Source: JBEBXQ01 sp040391535 (GTDB lineage: Bacteria > Bacteroidota > Bacteroidia > Cytophagales > Spirosomataceae). From it: a DNA stretch of 33,980 nt. Below the pieces are notes generated by a model. That model was not told the origin of the DNA and searched no databases. It worked only from the letters and a program-made list of their open reading frames with translations. Location: NCBI GenBank assembly GCA_040391535.1, contig JBEBXQ010000035.1, forward strand, positions 1 to 33,980. Direction: 5' to 3'. Every line of letters begins with the position of its first letter. The first letter of the stretch is position 1. Shown in pieces: positions 18,026 through 26,309 of the stretch. The position numbers and the translations under genes were made by a program.

Positions 18026-19738
18026 ATGAATAAGAAAAGATGGATACTTGCAGATGATATCACGGCGGAACAGCAGGAGCGGGTTAGTGCATTAATGAAG
18101 GATATTAATGTATCGGATACACTGGCCAGATTGTTGGTGCAACGGAATATAACAGATTTTGAACTTGCCCGTGACTTTTTCAGGCCGAAACTGGAGCACT
18201 TGCACGATCCGTTTCTGATGCAGGATATGAGTCTGGCCGTAGAACGCCTGGAGTTGGCTATCAGAAGGCGTGAAAAAATCCTTATTTACGGTGATTATGA
18301 TGTAGACGGTACGACTTCCGTGTCATTGTTTTACGGTTTTCTGAGCAAGTACTATAAAAATCTTGATTATTATATTCCGGATCGTTATTCGGAAGGGTAT
18401 GGGGTATCCTGGCAAAGTATAGACTGGGCTAAAGAAAATGGCTTCACGCTGATTGTAACCCTTGATTGCGGAATAAAGGCAACTGAAAAAGTAGAACATG
18501 CCCGTTCATTAGGCATAGATTTTATTATCTGTGACCACCACCGTCCGGGCGATGAACTTCCGGATGCTGCTGCGGTGCTTGACCCGAAAAGAGTGGATTG
18601 CGGCTATCCTTATAAAGAACTGACAGGATGTGGTGTCGGGTTTAAATTGCTGCAGGCGTGGTGCATTCATACGGACAAGGATCCTTTTGAGCTGTTTGAT
18701 TTTCTGGATTTACTGGTAATCAGCATAGCGTCGGATATTGTCCCTATTACAGGAGAAAACAGGGTACTGGCTTTTTATGGCTTACAACGCCTCAACAGCA
18801 ATCCCCGGAAAGGTGTAAAAGCATTAATTAAAATAGCGGGCTTCAAAGATGCACTGGATATTATGAATGTTGTTTTTGGTCTGGGGCCACGGATTAATGC
18901 CGCCGGCCGGATCAAACATGCGAAAGAAGCCGTGCAGCTCCTGTTGAGTGAAGATGAGGATGAAGCGGATAATTTCGCGATGGAAATTAACCAGCATAAT
19001 AATGACAGGCGTACTTTTGATACAACCATTACGGAAGAAGCGCTTCTGATGATACAGGAAAATGACCAGTATGCACAGGCAAGCAGCACAGTACTGTTTA
19101 AGGAAGACTGGCATAAAGGTGTTATTGGTATTGTGGCCAGCCGCTGTATTGAGCATTATCACCGTCCCACTGTTATACTGACGCTATCCAACGGAAAAGC
19201 CACTGGGTCTGCCCGTTCTGTACCCGGGTTCGATGTGTATGAAGCCATTGAAGAATGTGCCGAGTTGCTGGAGCAATTTGGTGGTCATACTTTTGCCGCC
19301 GGCCTGACGCTGGCACCGGAAAACGTAAATCTCTTCCGGGAGAAATTTGAAACCATTGTCAGCAGCAGGATAATCCCTGATTTGCTTACACCGCTGATTA
19401 ATATTGACAAGGAGATCAAAATCAGTGATATTACTCCTAAAATGTATAATATACTGAAGCAGATGGCTCCTTTCGGGCCAGGGAATATGACACCGGTTTT
19501 TGCCAGTTATCAGGTAAGTCTGGTAGGAGTTCCTATGATTATGAAGGAAAAGCACATTAAGTTTGAGATCACGCAGGATGGTGCACCTCCTGTTACGGTC
19601 ATCGGGTTTGGTATGTCGGACTATTATCCGGATCTTATTTCAGGAAGACCTTTTTCGATTTGTTATACTATTAATGAAAACAATTTCAGAAATATAAAAA
19701 CGCTTCAGTTGCTGCTGAAAGATATCCGGTTTGACTAA
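18026..19738 (+). CDS. recJ: Single-stranded-DNA-specific exonuclease RecJ
   Basis: RecJ degrades single-stranded DNA 5' to 3' in recombination and mismatch/base-excision repair. The 570-residue protein has the DHH phosphoesterase motifs in order: YGDYDVDG at 88-95, DCG at 147-149 and DHH at 170-172, then the DHHA1 motif GGHTFAAG at 419-426, and a C-terminal OB-like domain. The metal-binding Asp and His residues are present. The ATG start is supported by family-like N-terminal residues (KKRWIL) and there is no room for a longer leader, because a promoter element ends four bases upstream. It converges on the small membrane protein gene with only 13 bp between stops. Confidence 0.96.
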   Translation: MNKKRWILADDITAEQQERVSALMKDINVSDTLARLLVQRNITDFELARDFFRPKLEHLHDPFLMQDMSLAVERLELAIRRREKILIYGDYDVDGTTSVSLFYGFLSKYYKNLDYYIPDRYSEGYGVSWQSIDWAKENGFTLIVTLDCGIKATEKVEHARSLGIDFIICDHHRPGDELPDAAAVLDPKRVDCGYPYKELTGCGVGFKLLQAWCIHTDKDPFELFDFLDLLVISIASDIVPITGENRVLAFYGLQRLNSNPRKGVKALIKIAGFKDALDIMNVVFGLGPRINAAGRIKHAKEAVQLLLSEDEDEADNFAMEINQHNNDRRTFDTTITEEALLMIQENDQYAQASSTVLFKEDWHKGVIGIVASRCIEHYHRPTVILTLSNGKATGSARSVPGFDVYEAIEECAELLEQFGGHTFAAGLTLAPENVNLFREKFETIVSSRIIPDLLTPLINIDKEIKISDITPKMYNILKQMAPFGPGNMTPVFASYQVSLVGVPMIMKEKHIKFEITQDGAPPVTVIGFGMSDYYPDLISGRPFSICYTINENNFRNIKTLQLLLKDIRFD

Positions 19739-19751
19739 GTTCGGGTTTTAA

Positions 19752-20189
19752 TTATTGAAATAAGGGGACGTGGCTGATGGCAAAGGATACGATAAAACCC
19801 CAGACCAGTCCGCTTGCCAGCATCCATGAATAGGCCGTAAACCGTGGAATCCTGAAAGCGACAATAAGAATAGCTCCCAAGGGAGGTGTAAACAGAACGG
19901 GAGTAAGGAAGGCAATGCCCGCAACTCCGAATTTCTGCCATACTTTTACCGCCGCTCTGCTGGAGCGTGAAAATTTTTTCTTCGGTGATTTCCGGAACCG
20001 GTCTCGCAGCTTATTGATTTGCTCGGTAAGTGTAGATACCAGGACAATAGTGAACATCATACCGGCAGTACTGCAAAGTGCCGTCTCGAACCACCCTAAA
20101 CCCATCGCAAAGCCAGCAATAGGTCCCCCGAAAAACTTCAGCGTACTTGCCAGAGCAATCGTAATATATTTCAGAAGGATATTTTCCAT
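19752..20189 (-). CDS. Small membrane protein, possibly Sm_multidrug_ex family
   Basis: A 145-residue protein with about four hydrophobic segments, split by a basic loop (KLRDRFRKSPKKKFSRSSRAA, about 60-80). The GFAMGLGWFETAL start and the later KFGVAGIAFLTPVLFTPPLGAIL segment resemble the 'small multidrug export' group (PF06695), but also general DedA/SNARE-like small membrane proteins. The name is historical and the function is not established. Its ATG overlaps the dxr stop by one base (TAATG), so it is translationally coupled to dxr. Confidence 0.6.
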   Translation of the reverse strand: MENILLKYITIALASTLKFFGGPIAGFAMGLGWFETALCSTAGMMFTIVLVSTLTEQINKLRDRFRKSPKKKFSRSSRAAVKVWQKFGVAGIAFLTPVLFTPPLGAILIVAFRIPRFTAYSWMLASGLVWGFIVSFAISHVPLFQ

Positions 20190-21367
20190 TACATTACCCG
20201 GGACTTTACCAGGGATGCGGCCAGTTTGCGGATTTCCTGGTCGGTTTGAAAATAATCATCAATAGTGGGCTGAGTAATAAAAGTACCTTTTACTGCGCAG
20301 GTTTCGATGATTTCAGATATTTCAAGGAAACCGATCTCTTCTTTCAGAAACGCGTCCACCGCAATTTCGTTAGCTGCGTTTATAATACAGGGCAGATTTC
20401 CTCCCCGTGATAAAGCTTCATAGGCAATTGCCAGATTCCGGAAAGTCTGCAGGTCAGGTTTTTCAAAGGTAAGTCCGGGATACTGAAGGAAATCAAATCT
20501 CGGGAAATCGGACATAATGCGTTCCGGGTATGCCATGGCATATTGAATCGGTAAACGCATGTCAGGTAATCCCATCTGCGCTTTTATGCTGCCGTCTTCA
20601 AACTGAACCATCGAATGAATAATGCTTTGCGGGTGTACAATGACATCAATCTGTTCAGGTTGAAGCCCGAATAACCAGCGTGCCTCAATAACCTCCAGTC
20701 CCTTATTCATAAGGGTGGCTGAGTCAATCGTAATTTTGGCACCCATCGTCCAGTTAGGGTGCTTTAAAGCCTGCTGACGGGTTACGGTAGAAAGAAACTC
20801 ACGGGTTTTGCCACGGAACGGACCTCCCGAAGCGGTAAGAATAATCTTTTCAATCGGATTATGGCTTTCTCCCGTAAGGCATTGAAAAATGGCCGAATGT
20901 TCGGAATCTACCGGTAACAAAGGAACCTGATGTTTTGCAGCCAGTTCGGTTACCAGGTCTCCGGCTACCACCAGTGTTTCCTTATTGGCCAGTGCAATGG
21001 GTTTTCCTGCCCGGATGGCCGACAGGGTAGGCCGTAATCCGGCAAATCCTACCATGGCTGTCAATACCATATCTACAGTGCCGGTAGTGACAATATCACA
21101 AAGAGCTGCTGCTCCGGTCAGTACGGAAATACCCAGTGGCTGCAGTATATGGCAGACCTTTGCCCACTGGCTCTCATCTTCGATCACGACAGCGGAAGGA
21201 CGGAATTGCAAGGCCTGCTCAATTAACAGATCCGCATTTTTCCCGCAGGTGATTACTTCTGCCTTAAAAAGGTGTGGGTTTTTGCTGATAACATCCAGCG
21301 CCTGAGTCCCGATAGAGCCTGTAGAGCCCAGAATCGCAATCCGTTTTTGTCCTTTCAGTTCATTCAT
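20189..21367 (-). CDS. dxr: 1-deoxy-D-xylulose 5-phosphate reductoisomerase
   Basis: Dxr converts DXP to 2-C-methyl-D-erythritol 4-phosphate, the second step of the MEP isoprenoid pathway, using NADPH and a divalent metal. At 392 residues the length is normal. Motifs seen: NADPH-binding GSTGSIG at 14-20, LANKETLV at 126-133, metal/substrate PVDSEHSA at 152-159, TASGGPF at 178-184, and the later ATLMNKGLEVIEA segment. The ATG at 21367 lies four bases after a TAnnTTTG element. Downstream it overlaps the small membrane protein gene by one base. A 22-bp palindrome separates it from the coiled-coil gene upstream. Confidence 0.97.
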   Translation of the reverse strand: MNELKGQKRIAILGSTGSIGTQALDVISKNPHLFKAEVITCGKNADLLIEQALQFRPSAVVIEDESQWAKVCHILQPLGISVLTGAAALCDIVTTGTVDMVLTAMVGFAGLRPTLSAIRAGKPIALANKETLVVAGDLVTELAAKHQVPLLPVDSEHSAIFQCLTGESHNPIEKIILTASGGPFRGKTREFLSTVTRQQALKHPNWTMGAKITIDSATLMNKGLEVIEARWLFGLQPEQIDVIVHPQSIIHSMVQFEDGSIKAQMGLPDMRLPIQYAMAYPERIMSDFPRFDFLQYPGLTFEKPDLQTFRNLAIAYEALSRGGNLPCIINAANEIAVDAFLKEEIGFLEISEIIETCAVKGTFITQPTIDDYFQTDQEIRKLAASLVKSRVM

Positions 21368-21371
21368 TTTG

Positions 21372-21379
21372 CAAAATTA
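21372..21379 (-). promoter_or_regulatory. -7 promoter element abutting dxr start
   Basis: On the - strand this is TAATTTTG, an exact TAnnTTTG match, followed by four bases and the dxr ATG. The spacing equals that at recJ. A -33 TTTG is not seen at 19-21 bp, so the match rests on the -7 box and position. Confidence 0.5.
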
Positions 21380-21454
21380 CATAAAAGGAGAATGAATACT
21401 CTGCTTTTACTGTGCATTATCAGGAATTGGATTGGAATGATGGTGGGATCAGAA

Positions 21455-21476
21455 GCCCCCGGTTTAAACCGGGGGC
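21455..21476 (-). terminator. Perfect 22-bp palindrome after the coiled-coil gene
   Basis: GCCCCCGGTTT followed directly by its exact reverse complement. As RNA it makes a very stable hairpin with a small A/U tip. It lies 9 bases past the coiled-coil stop (21485) and before dxr, fitting a terminator, but it lacks a U-tract and also resembles dispersed GC-rich palindromic (REP-like) elements. Confidence 0.6.
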
Positions 21477-21484
21477 GAAAGTAA

Positions 21485-22357
21485 TTATCTGCCGAAAAGC
21501 CTTTGCCAGAAACTTTTGGCTTTTTTAGTTCCCTGTGTGACCGCCTGGCCCAGGTCCTCTTTCAGTTCTCCGATTTCTTCAGAGACATTTTCCTGTATAC
21601 CGGCAATCTTCGCTTTTGTTTCAGAGAGCGCCTCTGACAGGTCTTCTTTAAGGTCTGCGAGCTCTTCTTTGGCTTCCCCTTTAAATGCCTCGAATTTCGT
21701 TTTGGCTTCGGCTAAATTTTCCTGGGATTCGGCTTTAAGATGATCCAGCTTAGCTTTGGCTTCATCTGCTATTTCCGCAGCTTTTTGTTTGGCTGCGTCC
21801 AGTTTTTCGGCGGCTTCTTCACGGGCGTCAGACAGGCTGTCCTGGAGATCAGCTGAGATTCCCGCAGCTTTTTCTTTCGCATTATCCAGATGACTCTTCA
21901 CCTCTTCTTTGGCTTCTGCAGCACGGTCTGCTAAATCAGTCTTTACTTCTTCAGCAGCTTCAAGTGCCTCTTCAGCCTTAGCGGCTATGTTATCTGAAAT
22001 CCCGGTTGCTTTTTCTTTGACAGCTTCACCGGCTTCCTCTGCTTTTTCCTTTGCACTCTCCAGATGACTTTTCACCTCTTCTTTGGCTTCTGCAGCACGG
22101 TCTGCTAAATCAGTCTTTACTTCTTCAGCAGCTTCAAGTGCCTCTTCAGCCTTAGCGGCTATGTTATCTGAAATCCCGGTTGCTTTTTCTTTGACAGCCT
22201 CGCCGGCTTCCTCTGCTTTTTCAATAGCCGGAGCTGCGGCATCAGTAGCATCGCTGATGACTTCTTTGACGGTTTCGTTAATTTCGTCGGCTTTTTCAGT
22301 GAGGTCTTTTTTCAGTTCCTCTGAGCTGTCTTGCGGGGTTTCGCTGTTCTCTGGCAT
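21485..22357 (-). CDS. Ala/Glu/Lys-rich long coiled-coil protein with internal duplication
   Basis: A protein of about 290 residues made almost wholly of A, E, K, D and S in helical repeats with no membrane segment, ending in a basic/aromatic tip (KKAKSFWQRLFGR). It resembles apolipoprotein- or LEA-like helical proteins with 11-residue periodicity; no enzyme domain is seen. A 58-residue unit beginning EEAGEAVKEKATGISDNIAA is present twice in tandem, nearly identical. I chose ATG 22357 (MPENSETPQ), since the longer start at 22411 adds residues unlike the rest. Possible roles are stress protection or membrane-surface binding, by analogy only. The gene follows the TraB/GumN gene but has its own promoter candidates. 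Confidence 0.7.
   Translation of the reverse strand: MPENSETPQDSSEELKKDLTEKADEINETVKEVISDATDAAAPAIEKAEEAGEAVKEKATGISDNIAAKAEEALEAAEEVKTDLADRAAEAKEEVKSHLESAKEKAEEAGEAVKEKATGISDNIAAKAEEALEAAEEVKTDLADRAAEAKEEVKSHLDNAKEKAAGISADLQDSLSDAREEAAEKLDAAKQKAAEIADEAKAKLDHLKAESQENLAEAKTKFEAFKGEAKEELADLKEDLSEALSETKAKIAGIQENVSEEIGELKEDLGQAVTQGTKKAKSFWQRLFGR
21887..22222. repeat. 174-bp tandem duplication inside the coiled-coil gene
   Basis: Bases 21887-22048 and 22061-22222 are 162-base stretches at a period of 174 bp, with only 3 differences found by eye. The period is a multiple of three (58 codons), so the frame is kept. The near-identity at silent positions points to recent duplication or active conversion. 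Confidence 0.9.
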
Positions 22358-22421
22358 GCTGGGAATAGTTTTGTGAATCAGAAAGTTATGGAATGGATTT
22401 TGATTTTGCAAAAAACTGATT

Positions 22422-22439
22422 CAAAAATAAACAAAGCTA
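22422..22439 (-). promoter_or_regulatory. Candidate -7 elements of the coiled-coil gene
   Basis: Two exact TAnnTTTG matches lie on the - strand: TAGCTTTG (22432-22439, overlapping the stop of the TraB/GumN gene) and TATTTTTG (22422-22429). Both are 65-80 bases before the ATG at 22357. No proper -33 TTTG is seen, so these are modest candidates. Confidence 0.35.
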
Positions 22440-23324
22440 ATAAAGCGGCCTTACTGTAAACCCGGCCTTGCGAAGCAAGGCAATAATCCCCTGTTCTCCT
22501 CCCAGATGAGCAGCACCCATCGCAAAAAACGTACTTTGGGTCTTAACCTGCTCACTGATAACAGGTATCCAGTTCCGGTTTCTTGAATTCAGCAGAATTT
22601 CTTCCTGATTAGGAAAGTCAAACTCGCTATCCTGACTGATCTTTCTCAGTTTTTCTATATCCTGACTCTTATATACTTCAACGAGCTCTTTGAATTCGAC
22701 CTTCGCTTTAGGCAGATTCCGGATCATATAGAGCAGCATTTCGGCTTGTTTATGATAAGGAATGGAGTCAAAAACGGCCAGTTGCTCTTCAATGGTTTCC
22801 AGCCCTTTTATTTCTTTACTGTCCTTTTGTGCCATAGCCATCAGCTTTAATTCGTAAGATTCGGGTTGGCAGCCCAATACGCGGTTAAACAGAATACTGG
22901 ATAAAAAAAAGGGTTTGGCATGATGGAAAAGGGATAGGTTGAGGCCCACTGAATCTTTAAAAAACGTGGCAACCTGCTTGTAGTCGTCCTCAGACAGGAG
23001 ATCGGGCAGCCGGGCATTGTTTTTCATCGGCATGTGCTGTGCCATGGCTGTCATCATGCCGGGGTCGTCCATATCGATTTCCAGGTACAGCGCTTTTGAA
23101 GTATTGAGTTTTTCAACCAGCAAATCAGGATAGTAAATATCACCCTGACAAATCAGATGAATGGTACCAAACAGATAAGACGGCTCCGTTGTGGTGTCAT
23201 CCGTAATTTCCCACAAAAGCGAGTGGCTGTCTTCTGAGGCCTGGGAAAAGGTATTATATGCAATCAGGTGAGTGAAGCATATGATCCAGGTTGCTATACG
23301 GCCGTAATGCCATTTCTTTGCCAT
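22437..23324 (-). CDS. TraB/GumN family protein, secreted
   Basis: A 295-residue protein with a signal peptide (WIICFTHLIAYNTFS, cut near SQA). The N-terminal LLWEITDDTT…SYLFGTIH and the C-terminal FAMGAAHLGGEQGIIALLRKAGF are the hallmark ends of the TraB/GumN (Tiki-like) family, some of whose members are metal-dependent proteases; the conserved GTIH and GAAH histidines are present. The start is ATG 23324, 10 bp after the stop of the aminotransferase gene; a longer frame to 23498 overlaps that gene and has no signal peptide. Likely periplasmic or outer-membrane associated. Substrate unknown. Confidence 0.8.
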   Translation of the reverse strand: MAKKWHYGRIATWIICFTHLIAYNTFSQASEDSHSLLWEITDDTTTEPSYLFGTIHLICQGDIYYPDLLVEKLNTSKALYLEIDMDDPGMMTAMAQHMPMKNNARLPDLLSEDDYKQVATFFKDSVGLNLSLFHHAKPFFLSSILFNRVLGCQPESYELKLMAMAQKDSKEIKGLETIEEQLAVFDSIPYHKQAEMLLYMIRNLPKAKVEFKELVEVYKSQDIEKLRKISQDSEFDFPNQEEILLNSRNRNWIPVISEQVKTQSTFFAMGAAHLGGEQGIIALLRKAGFTVRPLY

Positions 23325-23334
23325 AAGGATATGA

Positions 23335-24492
23335 TCAGTTTTGGATACGTTTGACGACCTCCCAGAGTTTCTCTGCCGGTGTACACAGCGAAATCCGGAT
23401 GTATCGCCTCCCTTTTTCTCCGAAGATAAAGCCCGGCGCCAGAAATACATGTTTGTTGGTAAGAAGGTCGTTGACCACCTCTTCTGATGAAGGGGCATTA
23501 TCAGGGAGTTTTCCCCATAAAAACATGCCTTCCTGCGCGCTGTCCCAGCTACAGCCGAGGCTGGTCAGGATGGCTTCGCCCGCGGCCAGCCGTGCTTTGT
23601 AAACTTCATTTCTTTCTTTATGCCACTCATCACTGTTGTGCAGGGCTGCAATGGCTGCCTCCTGTATGGCCAGAAACATGCCTGAATCTACGTTAGTCTT
23701 GATTTTCAGTATACAGTCAATGTAAGATTTATCACCACTCACCCACCCCAGCCGCCATCCCGGCATATTATGGGACTTGCTCATGGAGTTCAGCTCAATG
23801 GCTACATCCTTTGCTCCGGGGACAGATAACAGGCTTAACGGCTGCTTTTTGTTGAGCACGAGGCTATAGGGATTATCATGACAAAGCAGTATCCGGTGTT
23901 CTCTGGCGAAAGCAACGGCATTTTCAAACAGCGCTACTGTCGCTGGTGCGCCTGTGGGCATGTGCGGATAATTGAGCCACATGATCTTGGTACGTTCTGT
24001 AACCAGGTTCTTTAAGGCCTGCCAGTCGGGTTGCCAGCCATGATTTTCCAGTAAAGGATATTCAATAACATTGGCACCTGCCATTTTACTCACCGACCGG
24101 TAAGTCGGATAACCCAGCTCGGGGACGAGGACCTCATCACCTTCATCGAGGAAAGTCAGAGAAATGTGGGTAATACCTTCTTTGGAGCCGATCAGGGGCA
24201 GAATTTCCGAGGCTGGATTCAATGCCACACCGAATGTATGCTGATAATACGCTGCAATAGCCTGCCTGAAACCCGGCGTGCCTGTATAAGGCGGATACCC
24301 GTGGGAATCAGCTCTGGAAGCTGAGGCCGAAAGCGCTGCAATGGTTTCAGGGGAAGGCGGCATGTCCGGACTTCCGATACCAATATTAATAACATCGTGC
24401 CCTTCAGCAATTAATTTACGCACCTCAGTGAGTTTTATTGAAAAATAGTATTCAGAGGTTTGTTGTGTCCGTTTCGCTGGCGTAATGATCAT
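23335..24492 (-). CDS. PLP-dependent aminotransferase, LL-diaminopimelate aminotransferase-like
   Basis: A 385-residue class I/II aminotransferase. Motifs: INIGIGSPDMPP at 35-46, NYPHMPTGA at 174-182, HDNPYS at 205-210 (PLP-binding Asp), SMSKSHNMPGWRLGW at 236-250 with PLP lysine K239, and the substrate-carboxylate Arg near RYIRISLCTP close to the C-terminus. NYPxxPTGA with SKSHNMxGWRxG is the pattern of the DapL group, which makes LL-diaminopimelate directly from tetrahydrodipicolinate, but general aspartate-type aminotransferases share most of it, so dapL is not asserted as a symbol. It is followed after 10 bp by the TraB/GumN gene and diverges from the Gfo/Idh gene. Confidence 0.82.
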   Translation of the reverse strand: MIITPAKRTQQTSEYYFSIKLTEVRKLIAEGHDVINIGIGSPDMPPSPETIAALSASASRADSHGYPPYTGTPGFRQAIAAYYQHTFGVALNPASEILPLIGSKEGITHISLTFLDEGDEVLVPELGYPTYRSVSKMAGANVIEYPLLENHGWQPDWQALKNLVTERTKIMWLNYPHMPTGAPATVALFENAVAFAREHRILLCHDNPYSLVLNKKQPLSLLSVPGAKDVAIELNSMSKSHNMPGWRLGWVSGDKSYIDCILKIKTNVDSGMFLAIQEAAIAALHNSDEWHKERNEVYKARLAAGEAILTSLGCSWDSAQEGMFLWGKLPDNAPSSEEVVNDLLTNKHVFLAPGFIFGEKGRRYIRISLCTPAEKLWEVVKRIQN

Positions 24493-24680
24493 TCTGAAAT
24501 AAAGTCATTTGAAAAAGGGCGGCAATTTAGTGATTTTCAGGCTTACCAAAGTTCTTTTTAAATCCGGAAAATTATTTTAACTTCCTGTTTTCAGGTAAAA
24601 ATCTGTAAAAGTCGTCTTGATAGTAAGTCTGATTTATTTATTGAGACGAATAATTGTTAACCAATAACCTTTGAATATTA

Positions 24681-26093
24681 ATGACTACTCCTTCTGCAAA
24701 CGGTGTATCACGCCGTTCATTTTTGTATTCTGTAAGCATGCTGGCTGCAGGAACTGCCATGACCGTGCCGGCAGGAGCTTTCGGCGCTGCCCAAAAACTC
24801 AGGATTGTACTTGTGGGTACAGGAGTTCGCGGAATCTCCTTCTGGGGAAAACGACTTGTTGAACAATATCCTGACATTCTGGAGTTTGTAGGCCTGTGCG
24901 ATATTAACCCCGGCCGCGTAAAATATGCTAAGGAATACATGAAAGTATCCTGTCCCGTATTTACGGATTTTGATAAAATGATCACGCAGACCAAGCCGGA
25001 TCTGATTATCGTGACAACCAAAGATTCTACTCACCATGAATACATTATCAAAGGCCTGAATAGTGGAATTGATGTTTTAACTGAAAAGCCATTGACTACG
25101 GATGAAGTGAAATGTCAGGCAATTCTGGATGCGGAAAGAAAATCGGGGAAAAACCTGATTGTGGGTTTCAATTACAGATGGGGGCCTTATGTAACCAAAA
25201 TCAAGCAACTTTTAAAGGACGATACAATCGGGGAAATAACATCAGTAGATTTTAACTGGTACCTGAACACCCACCACGGCGCATCGTATTTCCGCAGATG
25301 GCATGGTCAGATGGATGGTGGCGGCTCACTATGGGTTCATAAGGCAACGCACCACTTTGATTTGCTGAACTGGTGGCTTGATGCTGATCCTGAGGAGGTT
25401 TTTGCCTACGGTGCCCTGGAACATTATGGTAAAAACGGGCCTTTCCGAGGTAAAAATTGCCGTACCTGCGCTCACAAAACAGATTGCAAGTATTACTGGG
25501 ATATTACCAAGAGCAGCCATGATATGAAATTGTATGCAGAGAATGAAAAATACGACGGCTATGTAAGGGACAACTGTCTTTTCAGGGAAGAGATTGATAT
25601 TTATGATAAAATGTCGGCACAGATTAAATATGCCAACAATACTGTCGTGAATTATTCATTAACTACTTATTCTCCTTATGAAGGCTGGAAAATAGCCTTT
25701 AACGGACAAAAGGGCCGGATTGAAGCGTGGTTGGATATTCCATGGATGAGTAACGAGCAGATGGATCAGGAAGGGCTTCATGCTGCGGAAATGAATCAGG
25801 CAGGTAATAGCGACATGAACTACGAACCCATGATTGTATTTAAGAACTGGGAAGATTATAAGTTAGTACAGGTGGGCAGCGAACGGGCCGGTCATGGCGG
25901 TGGCGACCGGAGATTACATGACAAAATTTTCAAAAATCCCAACGAACCGGATCCGCTGAAACATACTGCGGGTGTTCGTGATGGTGCCATGTCCATCCTG
26001 ATCGGTATCGCGGCCAGGAAAAGCATCCAGACCGGGAAAGCCATTAAAATTGGTGATCTGACAGATCTGAAACCATCTGCTGACAGGTCGTAA
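24681..26093 (+). CDS. Tat-exported Gfo/Idh/MocA family oxidoreductase
   Basis: A 470-residue NAD(P)-dependent dehydrogenase of the glucose-fructose/inositol 2-dehydrogenase group. It starts with a twin-arginine signal (SRRSFL at 10-15, then a hydrophobic run to about 36). The Rossmann motif GTGVRG is at 46-51, the EKP motif at 135-137 and the KATHHFDLLNWW catalytic region at 221-232. A cysteine cluster follows (C260, C263, C269, and a later DNCLF), common in secreted members of this family and perhaps metal binding. Such enzymes act on sugars or polyols outside the cytoplasm with tightly held cofactor. It stands alone, with a strong terminator after it. Confidence 0.88.
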   Translation: MTTPSANGVSRRSFLYSVSMLAAGTAMTVPAGAFGAAQKLRIVLVGTGVRGISFWGKRLVEQYPDILEFVGLCDINPGRVKYAKEYMKVSCPVFTDFDKMITQTKPDLIIVTTKDSTHHEYIIKGLNSGIDVLTEKPLTTDEVKCQAILDAERKSGKNLIVGFNYRWGPYVTKIKQLLKDDTIGEITSVDFNWYLNTHHGASYFRRWHGQMDGGGSLWVHKATHHFDLLNWWLDADPEEVFAYGALEHYGKNGPFRGKNCRTCAHKTDCKYYWDITKSSHDMKLYAENEKYDGYVRDNCLFREEIDIYDKMSAQIKYANNTVVNYSLTTYSPYEGWKIAFNGQKGRIEAWLDIPWMSNEQMDQEGLHAAEMNQAGNSDMNYEPMIVFKNWEDYKLVQVGSERAGHGGGDRRLHDKIFKNPNEPDPLKHTAGVRDGAMSILIGIAARKSIQTGKAIKIGDLTDLKPSADRS

Positions 26094-26105
26094 AACCTGA
26101 TGAGA

Positions 26106-26165
26106 AATCTCTGTGGCAGGATGTATTTCACCTGTCACAGAGATTGACTATATTTTTGAATTTTT
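26106..26165 (+). terminator. Rho-independent terminator of the oxidoreductase gene
   Basis: A 15-bp stem (26106-26120 with 26131-26145) contains one G-U pair and a 10-nt loop, and is followed by a T-rich run (26150-26169). It starts 13 bases after the stop codon. This is the most canonical intrinsic terminator in the window. Confidence 0.85.
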
Positions 26166-26309
26166 TTTAATAAATACAGGCAACTACAGGATACTGGTTT
26201 TGGTGTATTTTGTAATATTTGGTTAAAATGTTTCAATTTTATTAAGTGTTCGTAATCATATCCCGGACGATAGACTTAATAGCGGAGTTTTAATCAAATT
26301 GTTCATCGT

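Noticed and set aside
22083..22376. Ser/Ala-rich + strand frame opposite the coiled-coil gene
   Set aside because: It is the mirror of the Ala/Glu/Lys-rich codons on the real strand, which are naturally free of stops in the antisense frame. No start context supports it.
23325..23498. N-terminal extension of the TraB/GumN protein overlapping the aminotransferase gene
   Set aside because: The extension is basic, unlike the family, and hides a good signal peptide that begins at ATG 23324.
24640..24680. TAACCTTTG as a promoter -7 box for the Gfo/Idh gene
   Set aside because: The spacing inside the motif is one base too long for TAnnTTTG and the -33 box is poor.
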